Assembly: GCA_903930435.1 (NCBI GenBank)
Contig: CAIYYN010000054.1
Coordinates: forward strand, 434,001 to 498,000
Reading direction: 5' to 3'
DNA: 64,000 bases
Source: an uncultured Hyphomicrobiales bacterium
GTDB lineage: Bacteria; Pseudomonadota; Alphaproteobacteria; Rhizobiales; Ancalomicrobiaceae
Shown: positions 62,275 through 64,000 of the stretch, in pieces
How positions within the stretch are numbered: position 1 is the first letter of the stretch
Layout of the letters: each line of letters starts with the position of its first letter
Program-made: the position numbers and the translations under genes
Notes under the pieces: generated by a model
What the model was told of the DNA's origin: nothing
The model's database searches: none
The model's input: the letters and a program-made list of their open reading frames with translations, nothing else

Positions 62275-62784
62275 TTATTGTTGCTGCAACAGCTTGATGA
62301 TGTGAGGTAATTCCAGATCGAGGCGCGCGTCTGCCGCCATCGTCACCACATCGGGCTCACTTTCCGGTGGCTCAAGGATCGCGAACTGACTGTCGACAAG
62401 CGAAGCTGGCATATAGTGCCCCTGTCGGCTCGCCACCCGCTTGCGCATCATTTCGGGCGTGCCCTTCAGGTACAGAAATCGCAGGTCCTGCCCCGACCGA
62501 TCACGTAGACGCTCACGATAAGCCCAGCGCAATGCGGAACAGGCGATGATGGCACCCTTAGGGTAGGTTGTTGCGTCAGCGAGAACGGTGCCAATCCGAT
62601 CGAGCCATGGCATCCGGTCCGCATCATTGAGCGGCGTTCCGGCTGTCATCTTGGCTCGCGCTTCATCTGAATGCAGATCATCGCCGTCGGTGAAGGGCAC
62701 GTCCAAAGCCTTGGACAGCGCCTTGCCGACGGTGGTCTTCCCGCATCCAGCGACGCCCATGACAATGATGATTGTCCGCGCCAT
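62275..62784 (-). CDS. gntK: Gluconokinase
   Basis: The 169 aa enzyme phosphorylates gluconate to 6-phosphogluconate. Walker A is MGVAGCGKTTVGKAL, followed by FTDGDDLHSDEARAKMTAGTPLNDADRMPWL, the gluconate-binding region, and ACSALRWAYRERLRD and SRQGHYMPASLVDSQFAILEPP, all matching the GntK/IdnK family. The start at 62784 gives the family N terminus; an in-frame ATG at 62826 overlaps the SDR gene. It lies 10 bases downstream of the gluconate 5-dehydrogenase gene on the same strand. Confidence 0.92.
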   Translation of the reverse strand: MARTIIIVMGVAGCGKTTVGKALSKALDVPFTDGDDLHSDEARAKMTAGTPLNDADRMPWLDRIGTVLADATTYPKGAIIACSALRWAYRERLRDRSGQDLRFLYLKGTPEMMRKRVASRQGHYMPASLVDSQFAILEPPESEPDVVTMAADARLDLELPHIIKLLQQQ

Positions 62785-62794
62785 CGCAGTTGGA

Positions 62795-63571
62795 TCAGAT
62801 GGACGCTGTGATGCCACCGTCGACATAAAGAATGTGTCCGTTCACGAAGGTTGATGCATCAGACGAGAGAAAGACGGCGGCACCGACAAGCTCTTCGGTC
62901 TCCCCCCAGCGACCGAGCGGCGTTCGCCCGGCCAGCCAGGACGAAAATTTTTCGTCCTCGACGAGTGCCTTGTTCAACTCGGTCCGGAAATAGCCGGGTC
63001 CGAGGCCGTTGACCCGGATTCCATATTTACCCCAGTCGATGGCCATGCCTTTGGTCAGCATTTTGACGGCCCCTTTCGAGGCCGTGTAAGGCGCAATACT
63101 CGGGCGGCCAAGTTCGCTCTGGACCGAACAGATGTTGATGATGCGGCCGCGTTTGCGCGGGATCATGGCACGAGCGACGGCTTGTCCGACGAAGAACACG
63201 CTGTCGAGGTTCGCCGTCATCAACTCGTGCCAGGTTTCTTCCGGGTAATCCTCAAGCGGGGTCCGTCGTTGAATTCCGGCATTGTTGATCAGAATATCAA
63301 GGGGGCCAACGTCTTGCTCGATCCGGGCAATGCCATCCTTGACGGCTGAACTGGATGTCACATCAAACACAGCTCCGTGAGCCGTACCGCCTGCCTGTCG
63401 AATCTCGGCAACGACTGCCTCAACGGTTGAGAGAGTACGTCCGTTGACGACGACGGTCGCGCCTGCCTGAGCCAATCCGGTGGCAAGCGCCCGTCCGATG
63501 CCCCCGGAGGATCCCGTTACGAGGGCGATACGCCCGTCCAGTCCAAAAAGGCGATGCAGAAAGCTCGACAA
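62795..63571 (-). CDS. idnO: Gluconate 5-dehydrogenase (SDR)
   Basis: The 258 aa classical SDR has the cofactor motif VTGSSGGIGRALA, NNAG at NNAGIQRRTPLEDYPE, catalytic Ser in NICSVQSELGRP, and YTASKGAVKML for Tyr/Lys. The segment GIQRRTPLEDYPEETWHELM is typical of 5-keto-D-gluconate reductases (IdnO/Gno). It interconverts gluconate and 5-ketogluconate. It is the first gene of a minus-strand operon with gntK and diverges from the idonate dehydrogenase-like gene. Confidence 0.9.
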   Translation of the reverse strand: MSSFLHRLFGLDGRIALVTGSSGGIGRALATGLAQAGATVVVNGRTLSTVEAVVAEIRQAGGTAHGAVFDVTSSSAVKDGIARIEQDVGPLDILINNAGIQRRTPLEDYPEETWHELMTANLDSVFFVGQAVARAMIPRKRGRIINICSVQSELGRPSIAPYTASKGAVKMLTKGMAIDWGKYGIRVNGLGPGYFRTELNKALVEDEKFSSWLAGRTPLGRWGETEELVGAAVFLSSDASTFVNGHILYVDGGITASI

Positions 63572-63643
63572 GATCGTTCACTCCCCGTGGGTTTTCAGTC
63601 GTCCCGATATTACTTTCAAAAGTCAGGTGCCTAGATCCGAGCG

Positions 63644-63662
63644 CACGGTATCGATAACATGA
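63644..63662. promoter_or_regulatory. Second GntR/IdnR-like operator (degenerate left half)
   Basis: The core TATCGATAACA at 63649-63659 repeats 11 bases of the perfect palindrome at 63755-63770, 110 bases away. Its left arm is degenerate. It lies about 75 bases upstream of the gluconate 5-dehydrogenase start. Confidence 0.55.
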
Positions 63663-63692
63663 TCGGGCTGTCAATCGCGCGGGCAATCGTCG

Positions 63693-63720
63693 CAAGCCTG
63701 CGACGCGAGCCGCAGGCTTG
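63693..63720. other. Perfect inverted repeat in the idn intergenic region
   Basis: CAAGCCTGCG and CGCAGGCTTG form a perfect 10 bp stem around the 8-base spacer ACGCGAGC, between the two operator sites. There is no T run, so it may be a binding site or a structural element of the transcripts rather than a terminator. Confidence 0.55.
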
Positions 63721-63754
63721 ACGGGTTGCTGCCACAAGCGCTAGATCGCGTCGA

Positions 63755-63770
63755 CTGTTATCGATAACAG
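63755..63770. promoter_or_regulatory. GntR/IdnR-like LacI-family operator
   Basis: CTGTTATCGATAACAG is a perfect 16-base palindrome similar to the E. coli GntR/IdnR operator (ATGTTA-CC/GATAACAT type). It lies about 85 bases upstream of the idonate dehydrogenase-like start, in the divergent gap. The regulator itself is not in the window. Confidence 0.7.
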
Positions 63771-63854
63771 ACTGGAAGGGGCATTTTCGCGGCGGTCTCC
63801 CTTCGATACAATTGCCAAACGCTGATCACGACGCAGAAGCCCGGGAGATCCAAG

Positions 63855-64000
63855 ATGCGCGCTGTTGTTATCCATGCTGCCAAGGACTTGCGCGTTGAAG
63901 AGACAGGGGTATCGGCGCTTGGTCCGAATGACGTCCGCGTGCGCATCAGTGCGGGCGGCATTTGCGGTTCGGATTTGCACTATTACAATCACGGTGGCTT
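63855..64000 (+). CDS. idnD: L-idonate 5-dehydrogenase-like alcohol dehydrogenase (truncated by window end)
   Basis: Only 48 codons are visible. The sequence MRAVVIHAAKDLRVEETG, with VRISAGGICGSDLHYYNHGG (catalytic Zn-binding Cys in GICGSDLHY), matches the medium-chain zinc alcohol dehydrogenases of the idonate/sorbitol type. GGAG lies 8 bases before the ATG. It is divergent from idnO-gntK and should be co-regulated through the palindrome upstream. The function is inferred from this N terminus and its neighbours. Confidence 0.75.
   Translation, partial: MRAVVIHAAKDLRVEETGVSALGPNDVRVRISAGGICGSDLHYYNHGG

Noticed and set aside
1-64000. CRISPR arrays, insertion sequences, prophage genes or rRNA genes
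   Set aside because: No repeat-spacer pattern, transposase, phage structural protein or rRNA sequence was seen on reading the window.

Overview
The window is a stretch of a GC-rich alphaproteobacterial chromosome. The group is indicated by a gcrA cell-cycle regulator gene with GANTC (CcrM) sites upstream, a SAM-II riboswitch in front of metZ, a class I lysyl-tRNA synthetase, the long (about 370 aa) alphaproteobacterial type of dCTP deaminase, an NDUFA9-like complex I protein and the cmk-rpsA pair. The genus cannot be fixed from the sequence. Almost all of the window is densely coding. The AT-rich exceptions are the left 2 kb, about 8.55-8.9 kb, 37.4-37.6 kb, 38.4-38.8 kb and 49.4-49.6 kb.

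Left edge (1-2.1 kb): an AT-rich segment next to a tRNA-Gly(CCC) gene. It carries an AvcD-like antiphage nucleotide deaminase (P-loop NTPase domain plus zinc deaminase domain) on the minus strand. A 56-codon ORF with a strong ribosome binding site overlaps the deaminase stop codon. This is the most system-like part of the window.

Core metabolism and signalling (2.2-26.2 kb): a tartrate/D-malate dehydrogenase, an MFS exporter, lysK, a DUF2076 protein, dcd, a chemoreceptor, SAM-II-controlled metZ, apaG, the phosphate regulators phoR-phoU-phoB facing a polyphosphate kinase 2 gene, a cation diffusion facilitator with an unusual triple C-terminal domain, a PfkB sugar kinase, an HI0933-like flavoprotein, a SIMPL-domain protein, a FadR-type regulator facing an IlvD/Edd sugar-acid dehydratase, a D-threonine-aldolase-like enzyme and gcrA.

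Middle (26.9-44 kb): an ssuADCB alkanesulfonate operon, mepA, an alpha/beta hydrolase, an NDUFA9-like protein, a GST, cmk and rpsA. Then come an unrecognised His-rich low-complexity protein, a transglutaminase-like secreted protein, a COG4798-type methyltransferase, a small EmrE-like membrane protein, a molybdopterin oxidoreductase with a cytochrome b partner, and a PRC-barrel-like secreted protein.

Surface polysaccharide region (44.2-61.9 kb): a metC-like PLP lyase is translationally coupled to a DUF2064 transferase, a membrane GT-C glycosyltransferase, a GT2 and a nucleotide-sugar epimerase. After an AT-rich gap follows a long co-directional polysaccharide operon: GT4, Wzz/tyrosine-kinase-like protein with degenerate nucleotide-binding motifs, GT4, O-antigen-ligase/polymerase-like protein, MurJ/Wzx-like flippase, polysaccharide deacetylase and GT4. 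A secreted glycoside hydrolase lies on the opposite strand and is followed by another GT4. The layout suggests a Wzx/Wzy-type exopolysaccharide, but no initiating phosphoglycosyltransferase and no outer-membrane exporter are in view.

Right edge (61.9-64 kb): a gluconate/idonate catabolic locus (small dimeric-barrel protein, gntK, gluconate 5-dehydrogenase) runs divergently from a truncated idnD-like gene. Two copies of a GntR/IdnR-like operator core lie between them.
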